NCBI RefSeq assembly: GCF_031951985.1
Contig: NZ_JAVLVU010000001.1
Coordinates: 744,001 to 808,000, forward strand
Direction of reading: 5' to 3'
DNA: 64,000 nucleotides
Source of the DNA: Mucilaginibacter terrae
Lineage (GTDB): Bacteria > Bacteroidota > Bacteroidia > Sphingobacteriales > Sphingobacteriaceae
Shown: positions 27,305 through 37,234 of the stretch, piece by piece
Layout of the letters: the number at the start of each line of letters is the position of its first letter
Numbering within the stretch: the stretch's first letter is position 1
The notes under the pieces: generated by a model
Database searches by the model: none
Seen by the model: the letters and a program-made list of their open reading frames with translations, nothing else
What the model was told of the DNA's origin: nothing
Program-made: the position numbers and the translations under genes

Positions 27305-28825
27305 TTATAGGGTATTAGGTGTGTATACTTTTACGGTACCATCATCTTCGCTGCTTACTACCAGTAAGCTTTTCTTGGTTGGGCTTTTAGCAGCCGGGAT
27401 AATTAATACGCCTTCTGGTGCATCGCCGCATTTAATAATTTGTAAAAACACGGGTTTGGTTGGGTTGGTAACATCATATATAGCTACGGCATCTACGCGC
27501 TCCATACCTACAAAGGCAACTGTTTTATTGCCAATTTTGCCAATGGTTAAACCTTCAGGCTCAATTGATTTATCATCGCTGCGGGCATCATCATAAACGC
27601 CAGCCGCTACAGTACGCACATCTAATTCGTTCTTGCTATCAAAAATCTGAGACCCGGTATTACCATTCCAAACGCTGAATGAGCGCGCGCCAAACGAGTA
27701 AAGAGCCTCATACTTACCATCTGCGCCAACACCCAAGGTTGATGTGATATTTAGACGACCCAGTTGGGGTTCTTTTTTCAAATCGGCAGCGTTAGGGAAA
27801 ACAGTTGAACTTAAGGTAATTTCTTTTACGCGTCTCGCTTCTACAAAAGCGGTGTACTCACGGGCATCGCCTTCATTTGCGGTAAACAAGTACGGCGTGT
27901 TATTAGCCGTAAACACTGCAATGGCATCGGGCATATATATACCTTTAACCGGCCATTTGCCAGCAATATAGTTAAGTGTTTCTTTATCGCTCGGATCAAT
28001 CTCGTTACCATCCAGGCTGTAATCTTTAAAACCTAATGGAAATATATCGGTAATATTTTTGCTGGTTAAATCAATTTTGGCAATGCCGTTATTTTCCTGC
28101 AGGGTTACCCAGGCAGTTTTTGAGTCTTCAGATATAGTAATATACTCCGGCTCAATATCCTTTACAAAATCATTGCTTGGGCCAAATATGCGGAAACCTT
28201 TAGCCTGTAACGCATCTTTTTGACCGGCAAATGCTGCAAAGTTTTTAGTTACCACACTGTAATCGGCAACCGTAATAATTGATATTGAACCTTCAGGATC
28301 GTTTAAATAATCGGCACTTGGCTCACCTTCGTTAGCGGTTAAAATATACTTACCATCGGGCGAGTAAGTAACCATATCAGGCAGGGCACCTACATTAATT
28401 TCGGCTACTTTGCTGTAATCACTGGTTTTAAAAACCACTACTTTACCGTTCGCTTGCTTGTTGGTAGATTCGATTGCAGCAGCAACGTTACCACCATAAA
28501 CCGAGAGACTGTTTACCGCGCCACCATAAGGCAACATAGGTATTGATTTTATGACCGTCATTTTTGATGGGTCTTTAAAATCAATTACATCAATACGGTT
28601 TTCGGTTTCGTTGTTATTAACCACAAACAAGCGGTTGGTAGATGGGTCAAAAGCTGAAATTTCGGCGGCGCCTTTGCCGCCAACTTTAAACGAAGCAATC
28701 TCGGCAAAACTGGCCGGATCTTCATTTACAAAAAATTCTTCTTCGGGAGTTTCAGTGCTATCGTTGTCTTTTTTACAACTAACCAAACCTGTTGCCAATA
28801 ACAGCAATAGTAAAAGTTTCTTCAT
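27305..28825 (-). CDS. Choice-of-anchor I beta-propeller lipoprotein
   Basis: A 506-residue lipoprotein (MKKLLLLLLLATGLVSC lipobox, then KKDNDSTETPEEE linker). The mature part matches the choice-of-anchor I family, a beta-propeller with repeats such as ISAFDPSTNRLFVVNNNETENRIDVIDFKDP, DMVTYSPDGKYILTANEGEPSADYLNDPEGSI and YLFTANEGDAREY. Members are often mislabelled alkaline phosphatase; no catalytic residues are obvious. Probably outer-membrane anchored. A weak hairpin (28915-28939) of unknown role lies upstream. Confidence 0.88.
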   Translation of the reverse strand: MKKLLLLLLLATGLVSCKKDNDSTETPEEEFFVNEDPASFAEIASFKVGGKGAAEISAFDPSTNRLFVVNNNETENRIDVIDFKDPSKMTVIKSIPMLPYGGAVNSLSVYGGNVAAAIESTNKQANGKVVVFKTSDYSKVAEINVGALPDMVTYSPDGKYILTANEGEPSADYLNDPEGSISIITVADYSVVTKNFAAFAGQKDALQAKGFRIFGPSNDFVKDIEPEYITISEDSKTAWVTLQENNGIAKIDLTSKNITDIFPLGFKDYSLDGNEIDPSDKETLNYIAGKWPVKGIYMPDAIAVFTANNTPYLFTANEGDAREYTAFVEARRVKEITLSSTVFPNAADLKKEPQLGRLNITSTLGVGADGKYEALYSFGARSFSVWNGNTGSQIFDSKNELDVRTVAAGVYDDARSDDKSIEPEGLTIGKIGNKTVAFVGMERVDAVAIYDVTNPTKPVFLQIIKCGDAPEGVLIIPAAKSPTKKSLLVVSSEDDGTVKVYTPNTL

Positions 28826-29075
28826 AATAAATAATAGTGTGTTGTTGAAACCCCAAAGCTATTACCTAATTATTAAGCCCTTACCCTGTTTGCATTAAGT
28901 GTTTGTTAACAACAAAGCCGTTACAAATAGCAACGGCTTATGACTTCGGCAGGTGATAATTAATATTAATCCGTAATCATTCCGAATTAATATGGTATGT
29001 ATCGTTAAGAATCATCAATGTGTTTTACATCAACAAAACCATATTACCATAAGTATATGATAAAAGTAAAGAGTT

Positions 29076-29369
29076 TTAACTCGCCATGCCCAAATCGCTC
29101 AAAGGCATAGCCTGTTGTGATGCTTCTATAAGTGGAATATTTACATTAACATCTTCAATTACATAATAAGTTTTGAGTTCTTTTTCACTTACAATTATGC
29201 TGAAATCATTAAACTTAACGCCATCCTCAAAAGGATAAATGGTGTAACCGCGTTTGTTAGGATCATAGGTGCCAAGTTCAAAAATCTCTTCATGTTTTGT
29301 GCCCTTAACTTTAGCGCCCTGCACTAACTGGTAAGCATCTTTAATGGGTGCAAATTGATTGTTTTTCAT
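29076..29369 (-). CDS. Small hypothetical protein
   Basis: A 97-residue cytoplasmic protein of unknown family. The start is taken at ATG 29369 (MKNNQFAPIKDAYQL). A central basic segment KGTKHEEIFELGTYDPNKRGY is followed by strands IIVSEKELKTYYVIEDVN. It lies 45 bases after the ABC ATPase stop and may be the last gene of that operon or an independent one. Confidence 0.6.
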   Translation of the reverse strand: MKNNQFAPIKDAYQLVQGAKVKGTKHEEIFELGTYDPNKRGYTIYPFEDGVKFNDFSIIVSEKELKTYYVIEDVNVNIPLIEASQQAMPLSDLGMAS

Positions 29370-29414
29370 AGATACAATTTGCAATACAATTACTTTGCCA
29401 GTATTTGAAGTTAA

Positions 29415-30164
29415 TTAACTAAACCATGAAAATAAATCGGGCTGAGTTAAACTTAATTTATTTTCACCTGAAAAATCTTTAATAATTTCGCCCTCAGCCA
29501 TCTGAATTAGCCTGTTACCATGCATATGTGCATCTTTCAGGTTATGGGTGATTAAAATTGCGGTCAGTTTAAATTCGGCTATCAACCTATCGGCAGTTTC
29601 CATTACTAACCGGGCCGAGCGTGGGTCGAGTGCTGCGGTTGGCTCATCCAGCAGCAGTATCTTACAATCGTCCATTACGCTCATAAGCAGGGTGAGCGCC
29701 TGGCGTTGTCCGCCCGATAGAGTCCCCATGGGTTGCTCGAGCTTGTTTTCCAACCCCATTCCTAACAAGGCGATCTTATTTATAAACTCATTTTTAAATG
29801 CCGATGAAGTACCAACTCTTAATCCTTTGCTCACCGTACGCAAAGCCGCCAAACGGAAATTATCCAGAATGCTTAAGTCAGGCGCTGTACCGCTCAATGG
29901 ATTTTGAAAAACGCGGGCAATCCAGCGGCTGCGCTCAAAGTCTTGCAAGCGGGTAACGTTGTTACCATCTATCTCAATCTCCCCTACAGATGGCAAAAAG
30001 CTTCCGGCTATTAAGTTGAGTAGCGTACTCTTGCCCGAACCATTTGATCCTACTACTACCACATATTGCAGCGGAGCAATATCAAGGCTGATGTTTTGTA
30101 AAGCTTTAACCTCGTTAGCCTTACCCCGGTTAAAAGTTTTACTGATGTTGCTTAGCTTAATCAT
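29415..30164 (-). CDS. ABC transporter ATP-binding protein (TrpXYZ-like importer)
   Basis: A 249-residue ATPase. Walker A is GSNGSGKST (39-47), the Q-loop is VFQNPLSG, the signature is LSGGQRQ (149-155), Walker B plus catalytic Glu is ILLLDEP (169-175) and the H-loop is ITHN. It overlaps the permease gene by 8 bases and is third in an operon of binding protein, permease and ATPase. This order and the family of the other two genes match the TrpXYZ/ABC_sub_bind type importer, described for tryptophan/tyrosine uptake in streptococci; the ligand here is unknown. Confidence 0.92.
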   Translation of the reverse strand: MIKLSNISKTFNRGKANEVKALQNISLDIAPLQYVVVVGSNGSGKSTLLNLIAGSFLPSVGEIEIDGNNVTRLQDFERSRWIARVFQNPLSGTAPDLSILDNFRLAALRTVSKGLRVGTSSAFKNEFINKIALLGMGLENKLEQPMGTLSGGQRQALTLLMSVMDDCKILLLDEPTAALDPRSARLVMETADRLIAEFKLTAILITHNLKDAHMHGNRLIQMAEGEIIKDFSGENKLSLTQPDLFSWFS

Positions 30165-31029
30165 GTTGCCTGAGTAATGATAAACGTGGTAAACTTACAA
30201 ACAGCAATACCAAAGCAGCAGTAACCAACTTAAGCAAATTGGCATTTACACCTAAAGTTAAGGTTACAGCCAGCACCAACTGAAAAACAACAGCCCCGGC
30301 CAATACCAGCAGTAAACTTGCCCATACCGATGTTATGTTCAACCAGTTAATCAGTGTTTCGCCAATAATAACTGAGCCGAGGCCAATTATAACAATACCA
30401 ATACCCATACTAATATCGGCATAACCTTGTTGTTGGGTCATTAAAAAACCACTGAAGGCTGTTAACGCATTGGCCAGGGCAAGCCCGATGATCTTCATGC
30501 GGTCGGTATTCACACCAAGGGCTCGTATCATAGTTTCGCTGTTGCCTGTGGCGCGCATAGCAATGCCAAAATCGGTTTTTAACAGGTAGCCAATTAAACC
30601 AATAATAAGCGCCACAATAAACAACAATATAATAAGCGTATTAAGGTTAACATTGGTAGTAAAAGAAATAACATTAAATACCGATGGAGTATTAACCAAG
30701 GGTAGGTTTGACCGCCCCGCCGTAATAATATTAACCGAGTACAAAGCCGTTGAAACTAAAATACCGGCCAACAGTGCATTAATCTTTAGCTTAGTATGTA
30801 TTATACCGGTTATAGCGCCAGCAACAGCACCTGCAACTAACACCGCAAAGGCGCTTAAATATAATGGCAAGGCATGTGTAAGCAGTGTACCTGTAAGCAT
30901 CCCGCCCAGGGTATAGCTACCATCGGTAGTTATATCGGGGATGTTAAATATCTTCATGGAGATATAAATGCCTACGGCAATTCCCGCAAAACATAAACCC
31001 TGTAACAACGCGGTTAAATAAAACTCCAT
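30157..31029 (-). CDS. ABC transporter permease (BPD_transp_2 type)
   Basis: A 290-residue membrane protein with about eight hydrophobic helices. MKIFNIPDITTDGSYTLGGML and KINALLAGILVSTALYSVNIITAGRSNLPLV are signatures of permeases paired with ABC_sub_bind proteins. It starts one base into the binding-protein stop (TAATG), so all three genes are coupled. It would form the homodimeric channel for the ligand brought by the lipoprotein. Confidence 0.92.
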   Translation of the reverse strand: MEFYLTALLQGLCFAGIAVGIYISMKIFNIPDITTDGSYTLGGMLTGTLLTHALPLYLSAFAVLVAGAVAGAITGIIHTKLKINALLAGILVSTALYSVNIITAGRSNLPLVNTPSVFNVISFTTNVNLNTLIILLFIVALIIGLIGYLLKTDFGIAMRATGNSETMIRALGVNTDRMKIIGLALANALTAFSGFLMTQQQGYADISMGIGIVIIGLGSVIIGETLINWLNITSVWASLLLVLAGAVVFQLVLAVTLTLGVNANLLKLVTAALVLLFVSLPRLSLLRQHD

Positions 31030-32000
31030 TATTTTACGGCTTCAAAATTAGCCGGTACGGTTATATTATACTTTTTAGCTGCTGTTGGGTTGTACACGCG
31101 CTTCCTTATTTTCACCATTTCGGGTTTCAAACCATCGGTTTTATGGGTTTTAAGATATTGTGCAGCCTGCAACCCTGATTGATAGCCCCATTGATAAATG
31201 TCGGCACCAAAAGCAGCTACGGCTCCGCGCTGTACCAAACCGGCCTCACTGGTAAAAATGGGCACATTCTTTTGTTCGCAACTTTTAAGGATAGTTTCAA
31301 ACGCGGCAAATACGGTATTATCGGGGTTGGCAAAAAAGGCATCTATGTTTTTATTAAGAAGCGACTGCGTAACCAATTGCGCCTCTGCCGATGAATTAAG
31401 CGGCAAGGCCACCAAGGTAACATTCAACTTGGCCGCTAATCCTTTTATGCGCTCCATAGCATCGGCCGACTGCGGCTCCGATTGATTGTAGATCATCCCA
31501 ATCACCAGCTTACTGCCTTTAGGCTTTAGTAATTTAGGAATGATGCTGAATGAAGTATCGATGTAATTGAGGTCTTCTACCGTGCCGAATAAGTTGGCCG
31601 GTGCTTTACCCTGCGCGTCCAGCAAATGCGCACGTTCGGGCGTGGGCGATACCATCATAAATATGGGGATAGTCTTAGTTTTTTGCGATGCCGTAACCGA
31701 CGATAATGTGGTACTGGTGGCCAGCACATCAACAGGTTCTGACACAAACTGGTTAACTATTTGTGTAAGCGTAGGTATACTGCCCTGGGCATTTTGATAT
31801 TCTATTTTTATGGTTCCGCTATCTTCACTAAAACCATTTTTAGCCAGTGCATCAACAAAGCCGTTTTTGGCTTGCGCTATGGTGGCATCTTCAAAAGCAT
31901 CTACAAAACCTACAACAGGAACGTTGCTTTTGTTGGATGATTTACAGGCGGCCAGTAAACAGGTAACGGCAAATATTAACAGGTAGGAATTACGCTTCAT
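31029..32000 (-). CDS. ABC substrate-binding lipoprotein (ABC_sub_bind family)
   Basis: A 323-residue lipoprotein. The start is at ATG 32000, giving the lipobox MKRNSYLLIFAVTCLLAAC (Cys19). The mature protein has the two-lobed periplasmic-binding fold of the ABC_sub_bind family: VPVVGFVDAFEDATIAQAKNGF, VLATSTTLSSVTASQ, KLVIGMIYNQSEPQSADAMERI, AFFANPDNTVFAAFE and AFGADIYQWGYQSG. Members bind aromatic amino acids in studied cases. First gene of the operon. Confidence 0.92.
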   Translation of the reverse strand: MKRNSYLLIFAVTCLLAACKSSNKSNVPVVGFVDAFEDATIAQAKNGFVDALAKNGFSEDSGTIKIEYQNAQGSIPTLTQIVNQFVSEPVDVLATSTTLSSVTASQKTKTIPIFMMVSPTPERAHLLDAQGKAPANLFGTVEDLNYIDTSFSIIPKLLKPKGSKLVIGMIYNQSEPQSADAMERIKGLAAKLNVTLVALPLNSSAEAQLVTQSLLNKNIDAFFANPDNTVFAAFETILKSCEQKNVPIFTSEAGLVQRGAVAAFGADIYQWGYQSGLQAAQYLKTHKTDGLKPEMVKIRKRVYNPTAAKKYNITVPANFEAVK

Positions 32001-32091
32001 TGCACTAAAGTAAACAATTGTGGATATAGCAAAAGACAACTTTTATTATTAAGACCTATTTTTTACGCTTAATTAACTATTTTAGCCCATA

Positions 32092-33234
32092 ATGATACCT
32101 GGCTCTAAACTTCCGCAAACCGGAACAACCATATTTACTGTAATGTCGGCACTGGCAGCCGAACTGGGGGCGATCAATCTTTCGCAAGGGTTCCCCGATT
32201 ATGATGCCGATCCAAGGCTTACGGCTTTGGTTAACGATGCCATGCAAAAAGGCTATAATCAATACGCCCCCATGGCCGGTTGGATGCCACTGCGCGAGCA
32301 AATAGCCCAAAAAGTAGAAAAACTTTATGGCGCGGTTTACAACCCCGATACCGAAATTACGGTAACCGCCGGTGGTACGCAAGCTATTTTTACAGCCATT
32401 GCGGCAACCATTAACCCAAACGATGAGGTTATAGTTTTTGAGCCGGCTTATGATTGTTATGCTCCTGCTATTAAACTGATGGGCGGAACCGTAAAATCAT
32501 TAGAATTAGAACCTCCTGATTACCGTATTGCCTGGGATATGGTAAAGCGCCTCATCAGCAACCGCACCAGGATGATCATCCTGAATTCGCCGCATAATCC
32601 AACTGCCACCATATTACGACAGGAAGACATTGACGAGTTGGCTGCATTGGTAAAAAACCGCGACATACTCATATTGAGCGACGAGGTTTACGAACACCTG
32701 GTTTTTGATGGTGAAGTACACCAAAGTATGGCACGCTACCCTGAATTACAGGAACGTAGTTTTATTGTAGCATCATTTGGTAAGCTATTTCACACCACCG
32801 GATGGAAAATGGGCTATTGCCTGGCTCCTGCCGCACTTATGGCCGAGTTTAGAAAAATTCATCAGTATATTGTATTTAGTGTTAACACCCCTATGCAGGT
32901 TGGTATAACCGAATATTTGAAAGATGAAAGCGTTTATAATACGTTGCCTGATTTTTTTCAGCGAAAGCGTGATTTTTTCAGAGACGGCTTATCACAAACC
33001 CGTTTGGAGTTATTACCATGCTCGGGCTCGTACTTTCAATCAGTTAGTTATAAACACATTACTGATATAAAAGACTGCGACTACGCTATACAAATTACTC
33101 GTGAACACGGGGTAGCCAGTATACCGGTTTCGGCTTTTTACAGCAAAGGTACCGACCATAAAATATTGCGTTTTTGTTTTGCTAAAAAGCAAGAAACTTT
33201 GGAGAAAGCCGTTGAAAGGTTAATGAAATTATAG
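32092..33234 (+). CDS. Class I aminotransferase (methionine/glutamine transaminase type)
   Basis: A 380-residue PLP enzyme resembling methionine aminotransferase YbdL and glutamine transaminase K. Motifs: LSQGFPDYDAD (30-40), NQYAPMAGWMPLREQIA, GGTQAIFTAIAA, NSPHNPT (165-171), SDEVYEHLVFDG, and PLP Lys231 in SFGKLFHTTGWKMGY. The next gene is a nitrilase-family hydrolase of omega-amidase type. Together they would transaminate glutamine with 2-keto-4-methylthiobutanoate and hydrolyse the resulting 2-oxoglutaramate, as in methionine salvage. Confidence 0.88.
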   Translation: MIPGSKLPQTGTTIFTVMSALAAELGAINLSQGFPDYDADPRLTALVNDAMQKGYNQYAPMAGWMPLREQIAQKVEKLYGAVYNPDTEITVTAGGTQAIFTAIAATINPNDEVIVFEPAYDCYAPAIKLMGGTVKSLELEPPDYRIAWDMVKRLISNRTRMIILNSPHNPTATILRQEDIDELAALVKNRDILILSDEVYEHLVFDGEVHQSMARYPELQERSFIVASFGKLFHTTGWKMGYCLAPAALMAEFRKIHQYIVFSVNTPMQVGITEYLKDESVYNTLPDFFQRKRDFFRDGLSQTRLELLPCSGSYFQSVSYKHITDIKDCDYAIQITREHGVASIPVSAFYSKGTDHKILRFCFAKKQETLEKAVERLMKL

Positions 33235-33292
33235 TTTTTTTTGTTACTTGCACTTTGCCTGTTGCATTGCTAACCATTATTTGCCGTTGCCA

Positions 33293-34069
33293 ATGGATAA
33301 TTTAAAAATTACGACCTATCAGGGCTACCTGTTTTGGGAAAACATAGATAAAAACCTGCAAAACATTTCGTTGCGCTTGTCGGGAGTACGTACGTCTACT
33401 GATTTGGTTATCCTGCCCGAGATGTTCAATACCGGTTTTACCATGAATGCCGAGAAACTGGCCGAACCCATGGGCGGTAAAACCATGCAATGGATGCAGA
33501 CCACCGCACATAAAATGAATTGTGTGGTAACCGGCAGTTTAATTATTACCGAAGACGGCAAGTACTACAACCGCCTTATTTGGATGCGCCCCGACGGCAG
33601 TTACGAGCATTACGACAAACGGCACCTTTTTGCCTTAGGCAAGGAAGACGAAACCTACACAGCAGGTACCAAAAAGCTTATTGTTGAACTGCAGGGCTGG
33701 AAAATTTGCCCTATGATATGCTATGACTTACGCTTCCCGGTTTGGTTGCGCAATGTTAATGCCGAATATGATTTACTTATTATAGTTGCCAACTGGCCGG
33801 AACGCCGCTCACTGCACTGGCGCACCTTAATACCAGCGCGTGCGGTTGAAAACCAGGCTTATGTAATTGGCCTAAACCGTTTTGGTTATGATGGTAATGA
33901 GGTTTTCCATTCGGGCGACTCTATGTGTATTGACCCTAATGGCAAAGTAATTTATTACAAGCCTAACGAAGAGGATATTTACACCTTTAGTATAAATGCC
34001 GAAGAACTGATTAAAACACGCCGTGCACTCCCCTTTTTACGCGATGCGGATGAATTTCATTTAGACTAA
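33293..34069 (+). CDS. Nitrilase-family amidohydrolase (omega-amidase-like, YafV type)
   Basis: A 258-residue hydrolase with the Glu-Lys-Cys triad intact: Glu43 in LPEMFNTGF, Lys109 in HYDKRHLF and Cys143 in CYDLRFPVW. The block NWPERRSLHWRTLIPARAVENQAYVIGLNR is typical of the YafV/Nit2 omega-amidase branch, which hydrolyses 2-oxoglutaramate to 2-oxoglutarate and ammonia. The start is ATG 33293 (MDNLKITTYQG), 58 bases after the aminotransferase stop. Confidence 0.9.
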   Translation: MDNLKITTYQGYLFWENIDKNLQNISLRLSGVRTSTDLVILPEMFNTGFTMNAEKLAEPMGGKTMQWMQTTAHKMNCVVTGSLIITEDGKYYNRLIWMRPDGSYEHYDKRHLFALGKEDETYTAGTKKLIVELQGWKICPMICYDLRFPVWLRNVNAEYDLLIIVANWPERRSLHWRTLIPARAVENQAYVIGLNRFGYDGNEVFHSGDSMCIDPNGKVIYYKPNEEDIYTFSINAEELIKTRRALPFLRDADEFHLD

Positions 34070-34154
34070 AATCACAGCAACTAAAGTATTTTTGCGGGTT
34101 CGCACTAAACTCCTTATTTTGCGTTTATACCTCATAGTTTATAAACGTATTTTA

Positions 34155-37100
34155 ATGAGAATCGTTAAACAAGTACTTCCGGTACTTTCCTCTTGTTTAC
34201 TGTTTGTTTTTACAGCATCGGCACAAAAAAAGAAAGACTACACCCCTTTTGTTGATCCTTTTATAGGCACCGGTGGTCATGGCCATACTTTTCCGGGAGC
34301 TACCGTTCCGTTTGGAATGGTGCAGTTAAGCCCCGATACCCGGCTTGAGGGCTGGGATGGGTGTTCGGGATACCATTATTCAGATACCACAGTATATGGT
34401 TTTTCGCACACACATTTAAGCGGAACAGGTATTGCCGATTATTGTGATATACTATTTATGCCCACTACCGGCCACCCCCGTTTCCTCAATAAAGAATACA
34501 GCTCGGGTTTTAAAAAAGCTGCAGAACAGGCATCTCCCGGATATTACAAAACTCATTTAGATAAGTACGATGTTGATGTTGAGCTTACTGCTACTCAACG
34601 CACCGGTTTACATAAATACAGCTATCCATATAGTAATCAGGCTAATATAATTATTGATTTAAATCACCGGGATAAAGTCTTAAACTCATGGATAGAGGTA
34701 ATTAACGACCATGAGATACGCGGCTTCCGCCAATCCAAATCATGGGCCGATAATCAGTATGTATATTTTCACGCCAAGTTTTCGAAGCCATTTAAAACTT
34801 ATGGCATAGCATCAAACAACGTATTGCAACAAGGCAAACAAAAAGCTGAAGGTACAAATATCAAAATGTTTGTGCAGTTTGATGATCCTAAAGAGGTACT
34901 GGTAAAAGTTGGCATATCGGCTGTTAGCGCAGAGGGTGCCTTAAAAAACCTTGATGCCGAAGTAAAAGACTTTGATTTTAAAAGGGTTGTTAAAGATGCC
35001 AAAGCCGCCTGGAATACTGAGCTTAATAAAATAGCTATTGAAGGCGGTGGGCCGCCGGTGCCCCAGCAGCAGCAAAATTACAACATGAACCCGTATGGGT
35101 ATGGAACCCCGCAGCAAACTAAGAAACCGGTTTTTCAAGATTATTCAAAAATAAAGCAAACCATATTTTATACTGCATTGTACCACTGCATGATAGCTCC
35201 AAATATCTACAATGATATTGACGGTCAGTATCGTGGTTTAGATGGCAACATTCATACGGCACAGGGTTTTAATTATTACACGGTATTCTCACTTTGGGAT
35301 ACCTTCCGGGCCGAGCACCCGCTGCTTACACTTATCGACAAAAAACGCACGCTGGATTTTATTAAAACATTTTTAGCCATGTATGAGCAGGGTGGCTTGC
35401 TGCCCATATGGCCTTTGGCTTCAAACGAAACTTATTGCATGATAGGTAACCATGCTATCCCGGTGATAGCTGATGCTTACAGCAAAGGCGTGCGCGATTT
35501 TGACGCCGGTAAAGCTTTAGAAGCCATGAAAGCAGCATCGAACCGAAATCAATTTGGACTTGATTCGTATCGCGCTAACGGAGCTGTTTTAAGTGATACG
35601 GAAAACGAATCGGTATCAAAAACATTAGAATATGCTTACGATGATTGGTGCATAGCCCAAATGGCCAAAATGATGAACAAGCCCGATGATTATGCCACCT
35701 ATATTAGGCGCGCACAATACTGGAAAAACATTTATAACAACCAAACCGGGTTTATGCAGGCCCGTGTTAACGGTAGCTGGTTTACCCCTTTTAACCCTAC
35801 CGAGGTAAATAACAATTATACCGAAGGCAACGCCTGGCACTACAGCTTTTTTGCCCCGCAGGATGTTGAAGGCCTGGCAAAAGCCATGGGCGGCAAAGAA
35901 AAACTGGAAGAAAAACTGGACGAGCTATTTACCACCACCGAAAAATTAAGCGGTCGTGAGCAAGCCGATGTTACTGGTCTAATTGGACAGTATGCACATG
36001 GTAACGAACCAAGCCACCACATGGCTTACCTATACAACTTTACTGCCAACCCGGAAAAGACACAAATGCGACTGAAAGACATTTTCAGGACACAGTATAG
36101 CGATAAACCCGATGGCTTGGCTGGTAACGAAGATTGCGGACAGATGTCGGCCTGGTATGTAATGAGCGCTTTGGGCTTATACAATATAGCACCGGGGCAA
36201 CAGCAGTTTTTAATAGGTTTGCCCCAGTTTGAAAAGGCCGTTATATCGTTAGAGAACGGCAAGAAATTTACCGTACTTAACTCGGGCACAGCAGTTAGCC
36301 TCAACAATACTTACCTGCAAGGCATGAATTTCGACAAAAAGCCGTACAACAAGCTTTATATAGATTATGACAACATTATAAATGGCGGTGAATTTGAAAT
36401 ATTTACCGGTAGGTTGCCTAACCAGATCTTTGTGCAGGAGCTGGAAAAACCAACTTCAAAAATAACCGATTCGCTGATAGTACCCACGCCGGGTTTTATC
36501 AGTCCGTCGCGTACATTTAAACAGCCTATTACCGTAGCCATTAACTGTGCCGACCTCAATGCAAAAATATTCTACACGCTTGATGGCAGCATGCCCAGCA
36601 TAAGCTCAAACGTATTTAGCAAGCCTTTAACAGTTACAGCTACTACCACCATTAAAGCTATTGCGGTTAATAATGGTAAAAGTAGCTTTGTTAATATCGG
36701 TACCTTTACGCAATTACACGGTAATACAAAAATAACTCTTATAAATAGGTATCTACCCAATTATGCTGCCACCGGTAACGAAGCATTAATTGACGGCCTG
36801 TACGGCACCAAAAATTGGCGTACAGGCAATGCCTGGCAAGGTTTCCAGGGAAAAGATTTGGAGGCGGTAATTGATTTAGGCGCCGTTAAACCCGTAAAGC
36901 AAATTGGCCTGAACGCCTTACAAGATACCCAGGCCTGGATCGTGTTTCCGCAGCAGGTAACCTATTCATTATCTGATGATGGGAAAACTTACCGTTCGCC
37001 TGTTACGGTCACTACCAAAGTAGCGGTGGATAGTATGGGCTCACAAATACAGGCTTTTACAGCCCCGGTAACAGGCAAGGCCCGCTACATTAAAGTTGTT

Positions 37101-37187
37101 GCCAAACAATACGGCCCACTACCGCAATGGCATGAAAGCAAAGGCAGTCCTTCGTATATTTTTGCTGATGAGATTAAGGTGGATTGA
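34155..37187 (+). CDS. GH92 family alpha-mannosidase with C-terminal binding domains
   Basis: A 1010-residue secreted enzyme. The start is ATG 34155, giving the signal peptide MRIVKQVLPVLSSCLLFVFTASAQ. The GH92 region begins YTPFVDPFIGTGGHGHTFPGATVPFGM, continues with GWDGCSGYHYSDTTVYGFSHTHLSGTG, and later FTANPEKTQ and GNEDCGQMSAWYVMSALGLY (catalytic Glu/Asp area). After about residue 780 come a chitobiase/beta-hexosaminidase C-terminal-like domain (IFYTLDGSMPS) and an F5/8 type C (CBM32-like) domain (DGLYGTKNWRTGNAWQGFQGKDLEAVIDLGAVKPVKQIGL). It probably removes mannose from glycoproteins. A Pro/Gln-rich insert (PPVPQQQQNYNMNPYGYGTPQQ) interrupts the catalytic region near residue 300. Confidence 0.93.
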   Translation: MRIVKQVLPVLSSCLLFVFTASAQKKKDYTPFVDPFIGTGGHGHTFPGATVPFGMVQLSPDTRLEGWDGCSGYHYSDTTVYGFSHTHLSGTGIADYCDILFMPTTGHPRFLNKEYSSGFKKAAEQASPGYYKTHLDKYDVDVELTATQRTGLHKYSYPYSNQANIIIDLNHRDKVLNSWIEVINDHEIRGFRQSKSWADNQYVYFHAKFSKPFKTYGIASNNVLQQGKQKAEGTNIKMFVQFDDPKEVLVKVGISAVSAEGALKNLDAEVKDFDFKRVVKDAKAAWNTELNKIAIEGGGPPVPQQQQNYNMNPYGYGTPQQTKKPVFQDYSKIKQTIFYTALYHCMIAPNIYNDIDGQYRGLDGNIHTAQGFNYYTVFSLWDTFRAEHPLLTLIDKKRTLDFIKTFLAMYEQGGLLPIWPLASNETYCMIGNHAIPVIADAYSKGVRDFDAGKALEAMKAASNRNQFGLDSYRANGAVLSDTENESVSKTLEYAYDDWCIAQMAKMMNKPDDYATYIRRAQYWKNIYNNQTGFMQARVNGSWFTPFNPTEVNNNYTEGNAWHYSFFAPQDVEGLAKAMGGKEKLEEKLDELFTTTEKLSGREQADVTGLIGQYAHGNEPSHHMAYLYNFTANPEKTQMRLKDIFRTQYSDKPDGLAGNEDCGQMSAWYVMSALGLYNIAPGQQQFLIGLPQFEKAVISLENGKKFTVLNSGTAVSLNNTYLQGMNFDKKPYNKLYIDYDNIINGGEFEIFTGRLPNQIFVQELEKPTSKITDSLIVPTPGFISPSRTFKQPITVAINCADLNAKIFYTLDGSMPSISSNVFSKPLTVTATTTIKAIAVNNGKSSFVNIGTFTQLHGNTKITLINRYLPNYAATGNEALIDGLYGTKNWRTGNAWQGFQGKDLEAVIDLGAVKPVKQIGLNALQDTQAWIVFPQQVTYSLSDDGKTYRSPVTVTTKVAVDSMGSQIQAFTAPVTGKARYIKVVAKQYGPLPQWHESKGSPSYIFADEIKVD

Positions 37188-37234
37188 TGGTTGGTTGGTC
37201 ACAACACCAACCACAGGCTGAAAATACATATACC

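Noticed and set aside
28915..28939. Hairpin AAGCCGTT/AACGGCTT upstream of the choice-of-anchor I gene
   Set aside because: No T-run and no adjacent gene end; too weak to call.
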